DNA from: Nocardia ignorata NBRC 108230
GTDB taxonomy: Bacteria; Actinomycetota; Actinomycetes; Mycobacteriales; Mycobacteriaceae
DNA: 64,000 nt
Direction of reading: 5' to 3'
Assembly (NCBI RefSeq): GCF_001612905.1
Contig: NZ_BDBI01000032.1
Coordinates: 1 to 64,000 of the forward strand
Below are positions 61,466 through 64,000 of the stretch, one piece after another. Position 1 is the first letter of the stretch; each line of letters opens with the position of its first letter. Both the position numbers and the translations under genes were made by a program. The notes below the pieces were generated by a model. It saw only the letters and a list, made by a program, of their open reading frames with translations. It did not search any database and was not told where the DNA came from.

Positions 61466-62866
61466 GTGGCCAAGACCAAAGCTGTTTTCCGTTGCACCTC
61501 GTGTTCGCACGAGGTGTCGAAATGGGTTGGCAAATGTCCTGATTGCGGTGCGTGGGGCACCGTGAACGAGGTGGCGGTCTCGGCCTCCGCGGCGGCGCCG
61601 GGACGCAGGGCCATGTTGCCGAGCACGGCGGCGGCGCCGCTGTCGCAGATCGACGCGAAGGTCACCCAGGCCAGGTCGACGGGGGTGAGCGAGCTCGACC
61701 GGGTGCTCGGCGGTGGGGTGGTGCCGGGATCGGTGGTGCTGCTGTCGGGTGAACCGGGCGTCGGCAAGTCGACCCTGCTGCTCGAGGTCGCGTTCCGGTG
61801 GGCCGCCCAGCGCGACGAGACCGCGCTGTATGTGACGGCGGAGGAGTCGGCGGGTCAGGTGCGCCTGCGTGCCGACCGGACCGGCGCCGTGCACGACCGG
61901 GTGTATCTCGCGGCCGAATCGGATCTGTCGATCGTGCTCGGGCACGTGGAGCAGGTACGCCCGACGCTGCTGGTCGTCGACTCGGTGCAGACGATGCTCG
62001 CCCCCGAAGTCGACGGCGTGATCGGCGGTGTCACCCAGGTACGCGCGGTGACGGCGGCGCTCACCTCGCTGGCCAAGGCGAGCGGGATCGCGGTGCTGCT
62101 GGTCGGGCACGTCACCAAGGACGGCAACGTGGCCGGTCCGCGCACGCTCGAGCACCTGGTGGACGTGGTGCTGCAGTTCGAGGGCGACAAGAACTCCTCG
62201 CTGCGCATGGTGCGCGGCATCAAGAACCGCTTCGGCAGCGCCGACGAAGTGGGCTGTTTCGAACTGCACGAGGACGGCATCGTCTGCGTCGACGATCCGT
62301 CCGGCTTGTTCCTGCACCACCGCACCGATGCCGTGCCCGGCACAGCGGTGACGGTCGCGATGGACGGCAAACGTCCGCTGGTCGCCGAGGTGCAGGGGCT
62401 CACGGTGAAGACCGAGATCCCCCAGCCGCGTCGCGCGGTGAGCGGCCTGGACTACAACCGGGTTGCCATGGTGCTCGCGGTGCTACAGAGCCGTGGACGG
62501 GTGTTCCTCGGCAAACACGACGTGTACGCGGCCACGGTCGGCGGCATGCGCCTGGTCGAGCCGACCGCCGACCTCGCCATCGCCCTGGCCATCGCCAGCG
62601 CCGAGGCCGATATCGCCCTACCCGCGGGCTGGGTGATCCTCGGTGAGGTCGGCCTGGCGGGCGAGGTCCGCAAGATCACCGGGCTCGGTCGGCGCCTGGC
62701 CGAGGCCGAGCGATTGGGCTTCACCACCGCCCTGGTTCCGCCGGGTTCGGAGAAGGCCAAGGTCGGTTCGATGCGCATCCACGAGGTCGGCGACCTGCGT
62801 TCGGCGCTGCGTTTGGCCGAACTCCGCAAATCCCGGGCACCCCGCGAGCCGGTGGCCGTGGAATAA
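61466..62866 (+). CDS. radA: RadA, DNA repair ATPase
   Basis: A 466-residue RadA. Zinc finger cysteines C10, C13, C24, C27 (CTSC...CPDC), Walker A GEPGVGKSTLLLE (about 94-106), the RadA-specific KNRFG (253-257) and a Lon-like C-terminal domain (SAEADIALPAGWVILGEVGL). Processes recombination intermediates by branch migration. GTG start. The mycobacterial partner disA is not downstream here. Confidence 0.95.
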   Translation: MAKTKAVFRCTSCSHEVSKWVGKCPDCGAWGTVNEVAVSASAAAPGRRAMLPSTAAAPLSQIDAKVTQARSTGVSELDRVLGGGVVPGSVVLLSGEPGVGKSTLLLEVAFRWAAQRDETALYVTAEESAGQVRLRADRTGAVHDRVYLAAESDLSIVLGHVEQVRPTLLVVDSVQTMLAPEVDGVIGGVTQVRAVTAALTSLAKASGIAVLLVGHVTKDGNVAGPRTLEHLVDVVLQFEGDKNSSLRMVRGIKNRFGSADEVGCFELHEDGIVCVDDPSGLFLHHRTDAVPGTAVTVAMDGKRPLVAEVQGLTVKTEIPQPRRAVSGLDYNRVAMVLAVLQSRGRVFLGKHDVYAATVGGMRLVEPTADLAIALAIASAEADIALPAGWVILGEVGLAGEVRKITGLGRRLAEAERLGFTTALVPPGSEKAKVGSMRIHEVGDLRSALRLAELRKSRAPREPVAVE

Positions 62867-63012
62867 GTCCGGCAAACCGCGCTTTCCGGTCGAATTCGGC
62901 ATTTCGGCGGTAACAGCCGTTGACACGGCCGCTCGTCCTGCGAATTCTGCAAATCAGCCATCTTGGACATGTGATTTACAGCGCATCCGCATAATGCCCG
63001 GTCGGACGGTAT

Positions 63013-63684
63013 TCAGTCGGCCAGGTTGAACGGTTCGGCCGCGCTGCGGATGGAACCGAGTTGTGCGACAACCATGTACGCACCCGCCGGGACCGGCAAC
63101 CGCTCCCCCGCGCATTGTGGCTGGGACGTGGTGCCGAACCAGGTGCCCTTGTACGACAGCTGTTCGCCCGCCTTCAGGGTCTTCACCTCCGGCGGCCCGT
63201 CCGGGGTGCAGTCGTTGCTCGCCCACAGCCTGCGCTGCCCGTCGAGGGTGTAGACGAGGAACTGCGGGCCCGCGCCGAGATCGCGCGAGCACGCGGTCGT
63301 GGAGATGTTGGTGATGACGGTGCCGAAGCCCGGCTGGTCACCCACTCGGTAGGTCGGCTGATTGACCGTCACCTTCAGCGCCAGCGACTGATCGCTACAC
63401 GGCTGGGCCGCGGGCTCGGGCGCGGCGGACGTGGTCGCCGCCGCCGCCGATGTGCTGGTCACCGAGCTGCTTGCCGCCGCGCTACTGGTCGCACTGCTGG
63501 TCTGGGACGTGCTCGCGACCGTCGTCGAGGACGCGGCCGCGCCTGAACCGGACGAATCACCACCGCGCGCCACCATCGTGACCAGCCAGACCACGATCGC
63601 GAGCGCGACGATGATGACGCCGATCGCGAGCGCGCGACGACGCCAGTAGATCTCCGGTGGCAGCGGTCCATTCGGTTCCAGCAC
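63013..63684 (-). CDS. Single-pass membrane protein with external domain
   Basis: A 223-residue protein. One transmembrane helix at about 19-39 (AIGVIIVALAIVVWLVTMVA) follows a short basic cytoplasmic tail. A long Ser/Thr/Ala linker (about 45-92) comes next and an external domain of about 130 residues with four cysteines. Position corresponds to Rv3587c next to radA. GTG start. Function unknown. Confidence 0.8.
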   Translation of the reverse strand: MLEPNGPLPPEIYWRRRALAIGVIIVALAIVVWLVTMVARGGDSSGSGAAASSTTVASTSQTSSATSSAAASSSVTSTSAAAATTSAAPEPAAQPCSDQSLALKVTVNQPTYRVGDQPGFGTVITNISTTACSRDLGAGPQFLVYTLDGQRRLWASNDCTPDGPPEVKTLKAGEQLSYKGTWFGTTSQPQCAGERLPVPAGAYMVVAQLGSIRSAAEPFNLAD

Positions 63685-63755
63685 GCTTCAAAGGTAAGCG
63701 CAGCGCGCGAGGGCGCGCTCGATGACCTCGGCGTGTCGGGCGCGTACCGCCCGAT

Positions 63756-64000
63756 TCAGACCGTCTCGCCGATGTTGCCGACCACCCGGCGCAAGTGCGC
63801 GCGACCGTCCGACAACTGGTAGGTGACGCTCGCGATCGCGCACTGACCAGTGGCGACGCGCTGGGAGATGATCATCGAACGTTCCATGAGCAGCTTGCTG
63901 GTCTCCACCACATGCCGGGCCTCGAGGTCGTCGACCGTCGTGAGCCCTTCGCGGCGGCCGAGCAGGATCGAGGGTGACACCTTCTCGACCACGCTGCGGA
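63756..64000 (-). CDS. Beta-class carbonic anhydrase (3' end only)
   Basis: The last 81 residues of a protein continuing beyond the window edge. The segment ARHVVETSKLLMERSMIISQ, then VATGQCAIASVTYQLSDGRA, matches the C-terminal helices and strand of beta-carbonic anhydrases (CanB/Rv3588c), which interconvert CO2 and bicarbonate. The zinc-binding Cys-Asp-His part lies outside the window. Assigned from this C-terminal pattern and synteny. Confidence 0.75.
   Translation of the reverse strand, partial: RSVVEKVSPSILLGRREGLTTVDDLEARHVVETSKLLMERSMIISQRVATGQCAIASVTYQLSDGRAHLRRVVGNIGETV

Overview
This window is high-GC, tightly packed actinobacterial chromosome, most likely Nocardia or a close relative (inferred from codon use, frequent GTG starts and gene order matching the Rv3526-Rv3588c part of M. 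tuberculosis; no database search was made). About three quarters of it is a steroid/cholesterol catabolism super-locus and the right end is a housekeeping block. No tRNA, rRNA, IS element, phage or CRISPR array was seen.

Regions: (1) 1-681, start of a secreted protein with an 11-residue repeat, cut by the window edge. (2) 885-6146 and 9744-19360, the KstR2 regulon for the last two steroid rings (HIP catabolism): two SDRs, echA20, ipdA, ipdB, ipdC, then fadA6, kstR2, ipdF, fadE30, fadD3, an enoyl-CoA hydratase, fadE31, fadE32 and fadE33. Three KstR2-type operators lie upstream of the divergent and autoregulated starts. An unrelated block (secreted protein, molybdopterin oxidoreductase, Pro-rich membrane protein) separates ipdC from fadA6. 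(3) 19476-21190, a MarR regulator and MFS transporter. (4) 21193-26397, ring opening: kshA with a small Cys protein, divergent from hsaA-hsaD-hsaC-hsaB, with KstR boxes between. (5) 26579-29303, miscellaneous genes including a truncated saccharopine-dehydrogenase-like gene. (6) 29495-34937, hsaE-hsaG-hsaF divergent from kstD and a MaoC hydratase, framed by two inverted copies of a 61-bp palindrome. (7) 35014-40355, a MoxR/DUF58/DUF4129 operon and an AFG1/ZapE ATPase. (8) 40401-48138, the side-chain operon fadE34-chsE1-chsE2-chsH2-chsH1-ltp2 divergent from kstR, with a perfect KstR box between. (9) 48314-56060, a trehalose-6-phosphate phosphatase/GH15 fusion, a zinc/manganese ABC importer, an acyl-CoA dehydrogenase/enoyl-CoA hydratase pair and a small membrane protein. 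(10) 56144-64000, rlmB, cysS, ispF, ispD, carD, an LpqE-like lipoprotein, radA, a membrane protein and the 3' end of a beta-carbonic anhydrase.

Together the steroid genes cover removal of the last part of the side chain (ChsE1-ChsE2, ChsH1-ChsH2, Ltp2, FadE34), nucleus opening (KstD, KshA), ring A/B cleavage (HsaA-D), breakdown of the hydroxydienoate (HsaE, HsaF, HsaG) and degradation of rings C/D (FadD3, FadE30, IpdF, IpdC, EchA20, IpdAB, FadE31-33, FadA6), with both master repressors. KshB, Cyp125 and the Mce4 importer are not in the window and are presumably elsewhere. No wholly new system is evident. The most unusual points are the inverted palindromes framing the kstD/hsaEGF module, operators overlapping apparently leaderless starts, the igr-type operon headed by fadE34 instead of cyp125, a 17-codon bridging ORF, and the phosphatase-trehalase fusion.
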